A stretch of DNA of 43,224 bases from Desulfuromonadales bacterium (lineage in GTDB: Bacteria; Desulfobacterota; JAENJC01): contig CAKKSC010000067.1 of the NCBI GenBank assembly GCA_919902985.1, positions 1 to 43,224 on the forward strand, read 5' to 3'. The position numbers and the translations under genes were made by a program. How positions within the stretch are numbered: position 1 is the stretch's first letter; every line of letters starts with the position of its first letter. Below, piece by piece: positions 24,122-33,551 of this stretch. The notes below the pieces were generated by a model. The model was not told where the DNA came from. It was given only the letters and a program-made list of their open reading frames with translations, and did not search any database.

Positions 24122-25339
24122 ATGTGCCACAGAGAAACCATGTCAATCAGAGATAAAAACATAGTCCTGGGTATAACAGGTGGGATTGCGGCATACAAGG
24201 CATGTGAGCTGATAAGGCTCATGGCAAAGTCCGGTGCCAATGTCAATGTCATCATGACTAAGGGGGCTGCTGAGTTCGTTACCCCTCTCACCCTCCAGAC
24301 CCTTTCAAGGAATCCGGTCCATACAGATCTTTTCAGCCTGACCCAGGAGGCGGAGGTTGGCCACATATCCCTGGCAGACAGGGCAGACCTCTTTGTCATT
24401 GCCCCTGCCACTGCCAATGTCATAGGTAAGATAGCCGGAGGGATTGCTGACGACCTTCTGACAACCACTGTCATGGCTACCAGGGCCCCTGTCCTCCTTG
24501 CCCCTGCCATGAACTGCAACATGTACGGGAACCTGATCGTGCAAGAGAACATGGATAAGCTTAAAGGGTATGGTTACAACTTCATAGACTCCGAAACAGG
24601 AGAGTTGGCCTGCGGTTACGAAGGGAAGGGGAGGATGGCGGAACCGGGCGATATAATGGAGGAGATAGAGACGATTCTTTCACCAAAAGATCTTAAAGGC
24701 GAAAGGATAGTTGTCACTGCAGGGCCGACATACGAGGCGATTGACCCGGTGAGGTTCATAGGCAACCGCTCTTCAGGGAAGATGGGTTATGCCCTGGCAA
24801 GAATGGCGTTAAGGAGGGGAGCGGAAGTAACATTGATAAGCGGTCCCTCTTCTCTATTGTCTCCGAGGGGGGCAAGGTTTATATCGGTTGAGTCAGCAGA
24901 GGAGATGAGCAAGGCCGTTACCGCTAACCTGAAAGATGCGACTATAGTAATCATGGCAGCGGCTGTGGCTGACTACAGGCCAAAGAAAGCGGCATCAGAG
25001 AAGTTGAAGAAAGGCGCAGTTTCGATCTCTCTTGACCTTGAAAAGACCGAGGACATCATTTCTGAGATAGGAAGGAGAAAAAGAAAGAGGCTCATTATAG
25101 GCTTTGCAGCGGAGACGAATAACCTTTGGGCTAATGCAAAGAAAAAACTTAAGGAAAAGAACCTTGACCTGATTATTGCCAATAACGTAAAAGAGCCGGG
25201 AGCAGGGTTTGGAGTTGATACCAATATCGTGACTATCCTTGATAAAAATGGCATTATTGAAGAACTTCCAAAGGTGAGCAAGGATGCGGTGGCCTGGAAG
25301 GTTTTGGATAGAGTTGCCTCCTTAAAAGTGATTTACTGA
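24122..25339 (+). CDS. coaBC: Bifunctional phosphopantothenoylcysteine synthetase/decarboxylase
   Basis: Two consecutive steps of coenzyme A synthesis in one protein (405 aa). The N-terminal CoaC flavoprotein half (about 10-190) has GITGGIAAYKACELIR, the catalytic-His GHISLADRAD, PAMNCNMY and the substrate flap ELACGYEGKGRM. The C-terminal CoaB half has DPVRFIGNRSSGKMGYALA and the ADYRPKKAASEKLKK lysines. The start is ATG 24122 or ATG 24140 (MSIRDKN); neither has a strong ribosome-binding site and the latter fits the family length better. tkt follows after 15 bases. Confidence 0.95.
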   Translation: MCHRETMSIRDKNIVLGITGGIAAYKACELIRLMAKSGANVNVIMTKGAAEFVTPLTLQTLSRNPVHTDLFSLTQEAEVGHISLADRADLFVIAPATANVIGKIAGGIADDLLTTTVMATRAPVLLAPAMNCNMYGNLIVQENMDKLKGYGYNFIDSETGELACGYEGKGRMAEPGDIMEEIETILSPKDLKGERIVVTAGPTYEAIDPVRFIGNRSSGKMGYALARMALRRGAEVTLISGPSSLLSPRGARFISVESAEEMSKAVTANLKDATIVIMAAAVADYRPKKAASEKLKKGAVSISLDLEKTEDIISEIGRRKRKRLIIGFAAETNNLWANAKKKLKEKNLDLIIANNVKEPGAGFGVDTNIVTILDKNGIIEELPKVSKDAVAWKVLDRVASLKVIY

Positions 25340-25354
25340 TTAAAGGGAGGACTC

Positions 25355-27400
25355 ATGGATATTGACAGACTCTGCATAAACACAATAAGAATGCTCTCAC
25401 TGGATACGGTCCAGAGGGCAAACTCAGGGCACCCGGGCATGCCCCTTGGAGCTGCTCCAATGGCATATGTGCTCTGGTCGCGATTTCTCAGATTTAATCC
25501 AAAAAACCCTTCATGGCAAGACAGGGACCGGTTTGTCCTTTCAGCCGGTCACGGATCTGCCCTTCTTTACTCGATCCTGCACCTGGCTGGATACGATATT
25601 CCCATTGAGGAACTGAAACGGTTCAGGGAGTGGGGAAGTTTAACCCCAGGGCACCCCGAAAACAACATCAAATACGGCATCGAGGCGACAACAGGCCCTC
25701 TGGGTCAGGGGTTCGCCAATGGGGTCGGCATGGCTGTGGCTGAGCGTCACATGGCTGCAAAGTTCAACCGCCCCGGTCACGAGATAGTCAACCACTACAC
25801 CTATGCAATAGTCAGTGACGGCGACCTTATGGAGGGGATATCAGCGGAAGCTGCTTCCCTGGCAGGGCACTTAAGGCTTGGCCGGCTCATATACCTCTAT
25901 GACAGTAACGGGATCACACTGGCTGGAGAGACAAAACTCACATTTACAGAAGATACATGCAAACGGTTCGACTCATATGGCTGGCATGTGCAATCCGTAA
26001 AAGACGGCAACGACTTAGAGAGCATTGAAAAGGCTATTGAGTGCGCAAGGGCCGAGATCACCCGCCCATCCCTGATAACAATTTCAACCCACATAGGTCA
26101 TGGAAGCCCTAAACATGATTCATTTGGAGTGCATGGCTCACCCCTCTCGCCCGAAGAGGTCATTGCCACCAAAAAATTCTATGACTGGCCCCTTAAACCC
26201 GAATTTTATCTCCCGGAAGCTGCACTTGGCCATTTCAGGAAGGCGTCAGAAAAAGGGGCCGGGCTTAATTCCCAGTGGGACGCCCTCCTTAGTTCATATG
26301 GAGACAGTTACCCTGATCTCTTGAAGGAATGGGAGGCCGCTGTAAACCGAAAACTCCCTGAAGGGTGGGACAAAGATATCCCCATCTTCCCTTCTGACCC
26401 TAAGGGTATTGCCACAAGGGTTGCAGGAGGCAAGGTCATGAACTCCATTGCCAGACACCTCTCCTCCCTTATAGGAGGTTCTGGAGACCTGGACCCGTCA
26501 ACAAACACACCTCTTGCAGGCAAAGGGAGCTTCCAGTGCCCTGGAACAGGTAGTGAGACGTTACAGGGCGCAGCATCGGGGCAATGGGGGTACGAGGGGT
26601 CAAACATTGCCTTCGGGGTCAGGGAGCATGCAATGGGAGGAATCCTGAACGGCATGGCCCTCCACAATGGATTAATCCCATTTGGGAGCACTTTTCTGGT
26701 CTTTTCGGACTACATGAGACCTGCCATACGCCTTGCGGCCCTGTCTAAGCTCCATGTCATTTATATATTCACCCATGACTCCATAGCCCTCGGGCAGGAC
26801 GGCCCGACCCACCAACCAATTGAACATATTTCAGGCCTGAGGTGCATACCGGGTCTCACTGTAATAAGACCATGCGACGCAAATGAGACTGCGGAGGCCT
26901 GGAAGGCGGCCATCCGTCACATGGAAGGGCCTGTGGCGCTTGTACTTACAAGGCAGAACGTGCCGGTTATAGACAGGACCAGATACTCTTCTGCAGAGGG
27001 ACTGAGATACGGGGCTTATATTTTGGCGGAATCCTCTCCTGGAACTCCTGATCTGATATTTATCGCCACAGGCTCGGAGGTACACGTAACTCTCAAGGTC
27101 TCCGAAATATTGATGAATGAAGGACTAAAGACAAGGGTTGTCAGTATGCCCTCCTGGGAACTGTTTGAAAAACAACCTGTGGAATATCGAAATACAGTTC
27201 TCCCGCCGGAAGTTACAACAAGGATATCCGTTGAGGCTGCTGCCACATTTGGCTGGCACAAGTATGTGGGGGCCTCAGGTGAAACCATAGGGATAGACCA
27301 TTTCGGCGCCTCAGCCCCGGGAGAGGTACTACTGGAAAAGTTCGGATTCACTGTTGAAAGCATCATAAACAAGGCGAAGGGAATTTTTAAGAAGAGTTAG
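25355..27400 (+). CDS. tkt: Transketolase
   Basis: A full-length thiamine-diphosphate enzyme (681 aa) of the pentose phosphate pathway that moves two-carbon units between sugar phosphates. N-terminal [20 protein letters not shown], the cofactor segment [18 protein letters not shown] and DSNGITLAG, the pyrimidine domain with [17 protein letters not shown], and [17 protein letters not shown] are all present. AAGGGAGG precedes the ATG. A weak AGAAAGA/TCTTTCT hairpin at 27406-27438 may end the transcript; 27440-27623 has no other feature. Confidence 0.96.
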   Translation: MDIDRLCINTIRMLSLDTVQRANSGHPGMPLGAAPMAYVLWSRFLRFNPKNPSWQDRDRFVLSAGHGSALLYSILHLAGYDIPIEELKRFREWGSLTPGHPENNIKYGIEATTGPLGQGFANGVGMAVAERHMAAKFNRPGHEIVNHYTYAIVSDGDLMEGISAEAASLAGHLRLGRLIYLYDSNGITLAGETKLTFTEDTCKRFDSYGWHVQSVKDGNDLESIEKAIECARAEITRPSLITISTHIGHGSPKHDSFGVHGSPLSPEEVIATKKFYDWPLKPEFYLPEAALGHFRKASEKGAGLNSQWDALLSSYGDSYPDLLKEWEAAVNRKLPEGWDKDIPIFPSDPKGIATRVAGGKVMNSIARHLSSLIGGSGDLDPSTNTPLAGKGSFQCPGTGSETLQGAASGQWGYEGSNIAFGVREHAMGGILNGMALHNGLIPFGSTFLVFSDYMRPAIRLAALSKLHVIYIFTHDSIALGQDGPTHQPIEHISGLRCIPGLTVIRPCDANETAEAWKAAIRHMEGPVALVLTRQNVPVIDRTRYSSAEGLRYGAYILAESSPGTPDLIFIATGSEVHVTLKVSEILMNEGLKTRVVSMPSWELFEKQPVEYRNTVLPPEVTTRISVEAAATFGWHKYVGASGETIGIDHFGASAPGEVLLEKFGFTVESIINKAKGIFKKS

Positions 27401-27623
27401 ATGAGCAGAAAGAATCTTGTGGTATGAAGAAATCTTTCTTGCTTTAAGGCCATAAAAACCTCCTGCCATGCTTTTTTCTAAGTCTATAATAAGCAGTGAG
27501 ATATTAATTCTGGTTTTTGTCTTTTAATATCAAAAGGTTCCCTGTGTTCTCGGTGGTTTGATAGTGAACTTAGGTTTCCTCCCTTTTTTGCAATGGATGG
27601 TTTTATGTGTTATCCTTCCAGAC

Positions 27624-28175
27624 ATGCTTGAATCGCTTATAAAAAGACTTAAAGAGATGCCGGACAACTGGCAGAGAAGGCTTTATTTCGCTGGTATCCT
27701 TACCAAGGCCCTCGAATCAGAGGGAATCCGCCCGATCATAGTTGGGGGTCACGCCGTAGAGTTTTATACCCTCGGCGGGTATGCCACCAGGGACATAGAT
27801 ATTGCCGTCCAGGACAGGGAAAGGCTGAATGGCCTGCTTTCCTCATGGGGATTCAAAAAAGAGGGGCGGCACTGGTACAGCGAAGAGCTGGACATGGCCA
27901 TAGAGGCCCCGGCCTCCGAACTTGCGGGAGATGCCAAAAGGGTAACCGAGGTTGAGGTAGAGGGATTGACTGTATACATCATCGGGATTGAAGACATCAT
28001 AATAGACAGGCTGAATGCCTTTGTTCACTGGAAGTCCCAGAGGGACGGCGACTGGGCAGAGGAGATGCTGGCCATCCATCATAAATCAATAGATCTCAGT
28101 TATCTGAACGAGAGGGCCGAAAAGGAGGAGACGGTCAGGGCCTTGAAAGATATGCTGAAAAGGACAGGGTTATGA
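27624..28175 (+). CDS. Nucleotidyltransferase-like protein
   Basis: A protein of 183 residues (from ATG 27624; a longer frame starts at 27558) with a minimal nucleotidyltransferase core: IIVGGHAVEFYTLGGYATRDIDI gives the GG-hxA and T-x-DID acidic pair, and LDMAIEAPASE continues the fold. It resembles the DUF6036/AbiEii-like nucleotidyltransferases found in toxin-antitoxin and similar modules. The C-terminal half has EDIIIDRLNAFVHWKSQRD, a helix common in that group. The next small gene overlaps by four bases, so the two act as a pair. No ribosome-binding site is clear for either start. Whether it is a toxin is inference. Confidence 0.72.
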   Translation: MLESLIKRLKEMPDNWQRRLYFAGILTKALESEGIRPIIVGGHAVEFYTLGGYATRDIDIAVQDRERLNGLLSSWGFKKEGRHWYSEELDMAIEAPASELAGDAKRVTEVEVEGLTVYIIGIEDIIIDRLNAFVHWKSQRDGDWAEEMLAIHHKSIDLSYLNERAEKEETVRALKDMLKRTGL

Positions 28176-28390
28176 AGAAGGTTGTTCTGGATGAGTATAT
28201 AAGGGAAAACAAGGCGGGATTCACGAGGATAAGGCTCGGGATGGACCGGGGGGATCGTCCTGTCCGGAGGATAAGGGATGCGGAAGAGAAGGCCGTTCTC
28301 TCAAAGCTGGATAGGGCGAGGTGGGGAAAGTGGATTCAAGAGGGAAGGATAGAGGTGGTGGGGGAAAGGAAGTTCAGGGTCAAGCTGTAA
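28172..28390 (+). CDS. Small basic partner of the nucleotidyltransferase
   Basis: A 72-residue, highly charged and basic protein that I do not recognise. It starts inside the stop of the nucleotidyltransferase gene (ATGA). Sequence such as EYIRENKAGFTRIRLGMDR and ARWGKWIQEGRIEVVGER suggests helices plus a small strand pair. Tight coupling fits a two-component module; in relatives a helical DNA-binding partner often accompanies the enzyme. No function can be stated. Bases 28391-28492 hold only a possible promoter (TTGACC near 28439). Confidence 0.6.
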   Translation: MKKVVLDEYIRENKAGFTRIRLGMDRGDRPVRRIRDAEEKAVLSKLDRARWGKWIQEGRIEVVGERKFRVKL

Positions 28391-28492
28391 GGTATAATCT
28401 GAACCCATCCCCGATTCTTTAATATCTATGCTTATTTTCTTGACCTGCATCTACTTTTTTGTTTAAGTTGAGAAAAACTTGTTAAATATATA

Positions 28493-28499
28493 GTTAGGC
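28493..28499 (+). other. Integron-type core site at the 5' edge of the cassette
   Basis: GTTAGGC fits the GTTRRRY core at which integron integrases cut between G and T. It stands 35 bases before the cassette ORF. No attI or integrase gene is visible upstream; the preceding sequence is A/T rich. Confidence 0.6.
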
Positions 28500-28533
28500 T
28501 CCATCTCGCTGCATCATCAAGACGGAAAGTTCA

Positions 28534-29004
28534 ATGACCTCAGAAAACGATACCAAGAAAGATGTGCCATCCTTAGAAGTGCTCTCAGAGTTATGTCGTC
28601 ACTACGATACGACGCTTTGGTCTGTCACGAGCCTCTGGGCAGCAGCAATCGGTGGCTTGCTCGTTTACAACACAGAACACTTTGATATGTGGCTCTCTAT
28701 TTTTGGAATGGGCATGACTGTTTGTGCATTCTTCTTCGCTGCAAGTTTTCGTAAGGTCAACGCGCAAGTTCAAGAAAAAATGCCAGAAGGAATGCGTTTG
28801 CTTTTCCGTTCACCTCCTGGGTTCCGTCAGTGGAACGGCTTTCTTTTAATGTTCCTTTCTCTAGATGTGCTTTGGGTTATGGTGCTTACAAAAAACATGC
28901 ACGAACTAATCTGCATCTGGGCTATATTTGGAGCAATAGCTGGTGGTGCTATCCTCTGTTATTGGTATGCTGCCAAAGGCAAGGGTTGTTCAGGTGGAGC
29001 CTAA
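28534..29004 (+). CDS. Cassette-borne membrane protein, unknown
   Basis: A 156-residue protein with four hydrophobic segments: about 29-47 (SVTSLWAAAIGGLLVYN), 52-71, 103-120 (FLLMFLSLDVLWVMVL) and 126-146 (CIWAIFGAIAGGAILCYWYA), with polar N- and C-termini. No family is recognised. Its TAA stop codon lies inside the attC inverse core, and the ORF starts soon after a GTTRRRY core: the usual format of an integron gene cassette. Codon use looks different from flanking genes (more CGT/GCA, fewer AGG), suggesting transfer. Its role may be protective, as for many cassette proteins, but this is unknown. Confidence 0.7.
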   Translation: MTSENDTKKDVPSLEVLSELCRHYDTTLWSVTSLWAAAIGGLLVYNTEHFDMWLSIFGMGMTVCAFFFAASFRKVNAQVQEKMPEGMRLLFRSPPGFRQWNGFLLMFLSLDVLWVMVLTKNMHELICIWAIFGAIAGGAILCYWYAAKGKGCSGGA

Positions 29005-29061
29005 CCCTGCGCTCAAGCGGGACTGCGCAAAAGCGCGCAGCCCCTTAGCTCCACGTTGGCG
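28999..29061 (+). other. attC recombination site
   Basis: Inverse core GCCTAAC (28999-29005) and core GTTGGCG (29055-29061) bound a 63-base imperfect palindrome. On folding, AAC, GCT, AAG and GGG blocks of the left arm pair with the right arm with extra unpaired bases, as in attC, and CTGCGC/GCGCAG closes on an AAAA loop. The right core is off consensus (GTTRRRY) in its last two bases. Confidence 0.75.
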
Positions 29062-29074
29062 GGGAATATTTAAT

Positions 29075-29218
29075 ATGAAATCCATTTACAACAAGTGTTA
29101 CAAAGCAATTGGTGGCTCGAATAATGAAGATGTAATTTGGTATACAACCAAGCGCCCGGAACTTTATAGGGTCAGGTCTATATTGTTTGACTGCTCGGAA
29201 AATAAGGTCGGAAAATAG
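29075..29218 (+). CDS. Short ORF after attC, perhaps a truncated second cassette
   Basis: A 47-residue frame starting MKSIYNKCYKAIGGSNNEDV, 13 bases after the attC core and preceded by GGGGAA. The first half could be the start of a cassette gene. The second half is encoded by GGGTCAGGTCTATATTGTTT, a phrase typical of REP-associated repeats, so the original gene is probably interrupted there. Bases 29219-29366 hold nothing I can name. Confidence 0.35.
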   Translation: MKSIYNKCYKAIGGSNNEDVIWYTTKRPELYRVRSILFDCSENKVGK

Positions 29219-29366
29219 GGTCAGCGCCCATTTAAAGTTAATCTTTCGCCATACCAGCCCAGCAAAGGGTGGATTCATGAGTCCTCCCTACAAAATGCTC
29301 AAATCTGAACCTGGATAGGTATGCGCGATTGCGATTTCACAAGGGATGGGATAGAATTCGAGAGGT

Positions 29367-30986
29367 ATGGACCCATTCCCCAACATGAAGGACTACAATA
29401 AAGAGTACAGGGAATTCTCCCTGTCGGTCCCTGAGAGGTTTTCATTCCCACTGGATGTCTTTGACAAATGGGGAGATGCAGCGGCCCTCTTCTGGACGGA
29501 CGGCGTCTCTGAAAAGAAGTTCTCCTTCAATGATCTGAAGACCCTCTCTTCAAAGGGGGCGGGGGCCTTAAGAAAAATGGGCATCGGGAGGGGAGACAAG
29601 GTGCTTGTCATGCTCCCGAACATCCCTGAGTGGTGGGAGGTGATGCTGGCCCTCATGAGGCTGACCGCCATACCTATCCCTGCCACAACCCTTCTTGCAT
29701 CAAATGACATAGAATACAGGCTGAAGGCGACGGATATAAAGGCCGTCATCTGCACTGAGGAAGACGCTGCAAAGGTGGAGGAGGCGATCAAAGTAGCGGC
29801 TGGAAGCAAGCCTATCCTTATAACCATTGGTGAAGGGGCAGGACACCTTGATTATCTGAAAGAGAGGGAAGGGGCTGAACAGTTTGTGGGGGAAAGGGGA
29901 TCATCCCATGATACGGCATTAATATACTTTACGTCAGGTACTACCGGCCTTCCCAAGATGGTGGTCCATACCCAGGCCTCATATCCACTGGCGCACATGA
30001 TAACAGGCAAATACTGGCTGGATCTCAGACCCGGCGACGTCCACTGGAACATCTCTGATACGGGATGGGCAAAGGCCGCATGGTCGAGTCTCTTCGGGCC
30101 ATGGAACATGGGCGCAACCGTTTTCTCCTATTATAAAAAAGGTAAGTTCGACCCGCTGACAATATTGGATGTTATGCAGAGATATCCGGTCACTACCTTC
30201 TGCGGCCCGCCTACAGCTTACAGGATGATGGCGAAGGAGCTTCCCCCCGGCAAACTGAATCTCAACCCTCGGCACTTTGTTGCTGCCGGAGAGCCGTTGA
30301 ACAAGGAGATAATCCATATCTGGAAAGAGAGAACAGGGAAGTACATCTATGACGGATACGGCCAGACAGAGAGTGTTAACCTCCTCGCCAACTTCAGGTG
30401 TATCCATTCAAAACCCGGCTCCATGGGAGTTCCCACCCCCGGATTTACCATTGCTGTCCTTGGTGAAAATGGGGACCCGGCTCCCACAGGCACCGAAGGG
30501 GAGATAGCTGTAAAGGTCAAGCCTGACAGGCCTGTGGGGCTTTTCAAGGAATACCTCGGCAACCCGGAGGCCACAGCGAATGCCTTCAAGGGCGACTGGT
30601 ATCTCACAGGCGACAGGGGATACAGGGACGATGATGGTTATTTCTGGTTTGTGGGAAGGGCAGATGACATTATTCTTACATCAGGGTACAGGATAGGGCC
30701 TTTTGAAGTGGAGTCTGTCTTAATCGAGCACCCTGCAGTTAAGGAATCGGCTGTTGTCGCCAGCCCTGACGAGGTGAGGGGCGAGGTGGTAAAGGCCTTC
30801 GTTGTCCTCACGAAAAATGTTCCCCCGTCTGATCCCTTGGTAAAGGAACTCCAGGAGTTTGTAAAGATGCATGCCGCCCCTTACAAGTACCCAAGGAAGA
30901 TAGAGTTCGTAGATGAACTGCCGAAGACCATAAGCGGGAAGATAAAGAGGAAAGAACTGAAGAGAAAGGAGTTTGAAAGGGACTGA
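29367..30986 (+). CDS. Acyl-CoA synthetase (medium-chain/ACSM-like)
   Basis: A 539-residue ATP-dependent, AMP-forming ligase that activates a carboxylic acid to its CoA thioester. Motifs: the P-loop-like YFTSGTTGLPKMVVH (about 187-201), YDGYGQTE (about 329-336), YLTGDRGYRDDDGYFWFVGR (about 410-430) and the C-terminal catalytic-Lys segment ISGKIKRKELKRKE. The overall order and N-terminus are like medium-chain/ACSM-type synthetases rather than long-chain FadD; the acid used cannot be told. GAGAGGT precedes the ATG. It is transcribed alone ahead of the Glt-like operon. Confidence 0.9.
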   Translation: MDPFPNMKDYNKEYREFSLSVPERFSFPLDVFDKWGDAAALFWTDGVSEKKFSFNDLKTLSSKGAGALRKMGIGRGDKVLVMLPNIPEWWEVMLALMRLTAIPIPATTLLASNDIEYRLKATDIKAVICTEEDAAKVEEAIKVAAGSKPILITIGEGAGHLDYLKEREGAEQFVGERGSSHDTALIYFTSGTTGLPKMVVHTQASYPLAHMITGKYWLDLRPGDVHWNISDTGWAKAAWSSLFGPWNMGATVFSYYKKGKFDPLTILDVMQRYPVTTFCGPPTAYRMMAKELPPGKLNLNPRHFVAAGEPLNKEIIHIWKERTGKYIYDGYGQTESVNLLANFRCIHSKPGSMGVPTPGFTIAVLGENGDPAPTGTEGEIAVKVKPDRPVGLFKEYLGNPEATANAFKGDWYLTGDRGYRDDDGYFWFVGRADDIILTSGYRIGPFEVESVLIEHPAVKESAVVASPDEVRGEVVKAFVVLTKNVPPSDPLVKELQEFVKMHAAPYKYPRKIEFVDELPKTISGKIKRKELKRKEFERD

Positions 30987-31091
30987 AATTTTTAGTTAGT
31001 TTCGCAAATATTAGAGAGACCTTCACACCAGGAACGCCTCTTCTATCTTGAGTTAACCCCGCCATCATAATATTTAAGCCAGAAAAAAAGC

Positions 31092-31120
31092 TCGACCCAC
31101 TATAATAAAAACGGTATAAT
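31092..31120 (+). promoter_or_regulatory. Promoter of the Glt-like operon
   Basis: TCGACC (31092-31097; four of six) and a perfect TATAAT (31115-31120) with an exact 17-base spacer, 32 bases upstream of the first gene. A second TATAAT-like box is inside the spacer (31101-31106). Bases 30987-31091 show no gene. Confidence 0.6.
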
Positions 31121-31151
31121 AATTAACAAATTAGTTGTGTCAGGAGGTATT

Positions 31152-31709
31152 ATGTCAGATATGCATAAAGGGACCTTAGCAGCAATTGCATCAATGATGA
31201 TGATAATCTTCTCCGACCCAGTGTGTTTTGCAGGAGAGATCAATCGTCCTGAGGCGGCTGAGGCCGTGAGAAATCTAATAATGCAGTTGAACGCCACCTA
31301 TGTGTCCTTAAATAAGTCATTGAAACAGCTTGAGAAAGAAGGTATCGGCTCTCTACCTGATACAATCCTTAATATTTCGGTGAGGAAGCGTGAAAAAGAT
31401 ATTAAACTTCTCGCCTTAGATATACAGGATAACAACAAGCCTTTTGAAAGTCATCTTTATTCACCTTCCGAAGACGAAGCACTTAATGCCGGCGGTCGTC
31501 ATCAGATATTTCGTGGAGCAGTGACCGAGGGTATGCATGAGCTGAAGGTAAAATACTACTGGAAACTACAGGCCTCGACACAAGAGGGGCTGGCAGTTGT
31601 CCCGGTATCAGTAAAGCTTGGGAAGAGCCACTTCATAGATCTGTCTATCCTGAAGGTTGGGGATCGGGTGCAGCTAATAAGTTCTCAGCTTGATTTCAGT
31701 GACAGGTGA
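31152..31709 (+). CDS. Secreted protein opening the Glt-like operon
   Basis: A 185-residue protein from ATG 31152, supported by AGGAGG five bases before. A signal peptide of about 27 residues ends PVCFAGE. The mature part has a helical section (AAEAVRNLIMQLNATYVSLN) followed by beta-rich sequence (HQIFRGAVTEGMHELKVKYYWKLQ), like a small periplasmic beta domain. I recognise no named family. As first gene of an operon with TPR, ExbB/D and TonB-like proteins it is likely a periplasmic part of that complex. It overlaps the next frame near its end. Confidence 0.7.
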   Translation: MSDMHKGTLAAIASMMMIIFSDPVCFAGEINRPEAAEAVRNLIMQLNATYVSLNKSLKQLEKEGIGSLPDTILNISVRKREKDIKLLALDIQDNNKPFESHLYSPSEDEALNAGGRHQIFRGAVTEGMHELKVKYYWKLQASTQEGLAVVPVSVKLGKSHFIDLSILKVGDRVQLISSQLDFSDR

Positions 31710-31713
31710 CAGA

Positions 31714-33549
31714 ATGCGCTGGATTAAGGCTGTATCACTCCTATTACTTATAGTTCTGCCTCATCCCATAATGGCGGAGAATGTCAACCGTGAATCGACG
31801 GTTCATTCCCTTCAGGTAGAATCAGAAACTCTGTCAAAGCTATCGCTTCCACTGAAAGAGTACCAGTATCAGAGTGCTGTATTCTATTATTTAACACAGG
31901 ATTACTTGTCACTAACAGAGGTTAGTGAAGATTTCCTTAAAATCTCGCCCAAAGAAAAAGAAAGGATGCTGCTTCTTCTCAAACTCGCGGATATGAACCG
32001 TTTTTCCATTTCTAAGTCTCCTCCTCTTACATCTCAAATATCTCATGAGGACAATCTTTTTGTTGCCGGACTTCTGGATCTTTCTTACCGTGCAGGATTG
32101 TATGATGAGGTTTTAAACATCAGCACACTCTCAGGGGATAAGGGAATGGCCCGATATTATGAAGGAGTGAGCCTTATACGCAGAAACAAATTAAAGGAAG
32201 CAAGTTCAGCGCTGGCCCAGGTCCTCCCAAATGACAAATTTTACCCTTACGCCAGGATCGCATTGTCCCAGATCGAGGTTATCAGGCATAACTTTGATAA
32301 AGCTGAAGAATACCTTAAGACACTTCTCTCCTACCCTGACCTTAATAAGACCTCCCTTACTTCAAAGGTTCATTTAATGCTTGGGCAACTCCTTTTTGAA
32401 AAAGGAGCTTACCCCATGGCAGAGGAGGAGTTCTCAAAAGTCACTGAGGAAGGCCTTAAGAATGGCGCCCAGATCGGCAGGGCCTGGAGTTTGGTCAAGC
32501 TTGAAAATTATGAAAAAGCCATGCCTATGCTGAAAGGACTGTCATTAACCCCTCCTTATAGTCCAACTGAATGGGAGACACAGATACTCTGCGGTTATTG
32601 TTACCTCAAAACAGATAAAGGAGGCAAGGGAATAGATCATTTTCAGGAACTGCTGGATACCTATTCTCATACAGAAGATAGACTGGATCAGATTATCAAA
32701 GATGAGGCAGCAATTCGACGCTACCGTTCCATCCTCATTAAGGAAGCCCCTCTACAGTTAACTGCAGAGGAGCAACACTACATTGCAGGTCTGCAGAATG
32801 ACCCCATTATAGCCATATATCTGAAAGAGTACGCAGAAATTCAGGCTCTGAAGACGGAATTTTTAAAAAAAGATAGAGATGCCGAAAAAGTTCAGATATC
32901 GATTGACAACAAAATCAAGATGGGCGAAGCAATGTTGAGGGATATGGACAAGGTGATAATCAAGCCTATTCAGAACACGAATACTGTAATAGGAAAGACT
33001 CGTTCGAGGCCAGTTAATGATGTCACCTTCTTTTCGACCTGGATATTCAATTACTGGCATCGGGTGTTGGGCAGGGATGTGTCTGAGGATTCAAAATGGC
33101 TGGTTGAACAGATACTTCAGAAGTTCATGTATGAAGAGAACCTCCAATGCAGGGGGGTTCCTATCCTGTGTCACCTTGTCAGCGTATTCAGCGGCCAGAA
33201 GATAAGGGAGACACCTGAGCAGATACGAGAGATTGTCGAGGTCCTCGAGAGTATTGCAACAGATCTTAAAAGCGTTTCAAAAGGGGAAAAGATCAAATTT
33301 GAGGTCATTGCATCGCGTCTTCGTGAAAGGGGCAATATAATGAATAAAGTAATGGAGACGCTGTGGGGGATTTCAGGAATAAGGGATGAAATAAAAAAAA
33401 CCATCCCTGAAATAGACAGAGGGTTTGCGATCTGTCTCACGAGCCTCGACAAACGGATAAAGGAAAGGCTCCTGTTGGCAAAATACGAGCTTGTGGACTA
33501 TAGAGAGAAGGTTGTTGCTGGATTGACTCTTGCCATGGGTGCGAAGTAG
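31714..33549 (+). CDS. Exported TPR-type protein
   Basis: A 611-residue exported protein from ATG 31714 (MRWIKAVSLLLLIVLPHPIM), with a signal peptide ending IMA-EN. An earlier ATG at 31690 would overlap the preceding gene. The mature part is helical with TPR-like repeats: for example YDEVLNISTLSGDKGMARYY, then KAEEYLKTLLSYPDLN, then YPMAEEEFSKVTEEGLKNGA. The last third is coiled-coil-like and charged. It probably is a periplasmic scaffold of the envelope complex. The next gene follows after two bases. Confidence 0.75.
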   Translation: MRWIKAVSLLLLIVLPHPIMAENVNRESTVHSLQVESETLSKLSLPLKEYQYQSAVFYYLTQDYLSLTEVSEDFLKISPKEKERMLLLLKLADMNRFSISKSPPLTSQISHEDNLFVAGLLDLSYRAGLYDEVLNISTLSGDKGMARYYEGVSLIRRNKLKEASSALAQVLPNDKFYPYARIALSQIEVIRHNFDKAEEYLKTLLSYPDLNKTSLTSKVHLMLGQLLFEKGAYPMAEEEFSKVTEEGLKNGAQIGRAWSLVKLENYEKAMPMLKGLSLTPPYSPTEWETQILCGYCYLKTDKGGKGIDHFQELLDTYSHTEDRLDQIIKDEAAIRRYRSILIKEAPLQLTAEEQHYIAGLQNDPIIAIYLKEYAEIQALKTEFLKKDRDAEKVQISIDNKIKMGEAMLRDMDKVIIKPIQNTNTVIGKTRSRPVNDVTFFSTWIFNYWHRVLGRDVSEDSKWLVEQILQKFMYEENLQCRGVPILCHLVSVFSGQKIRETPEQIREIVEVLESIATDLKSVSKGEKIKFEVIASRLRERGNIMNKVMETLWGISGIRDEIKKTIPEIDRGFAICLTSLDKRIKERLLLAKYELVDYREKVVAGLTLAMGAK

Positions 33550-33551
33550 GG

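Noticed and set aside
27406-27438. Terminator after tkt
   Set aside because: The AGAAAGA/TCTTTCT stem is A/T rich with a 19-base loop and no clear T-run, so it is mentioned only in the tkt entry.
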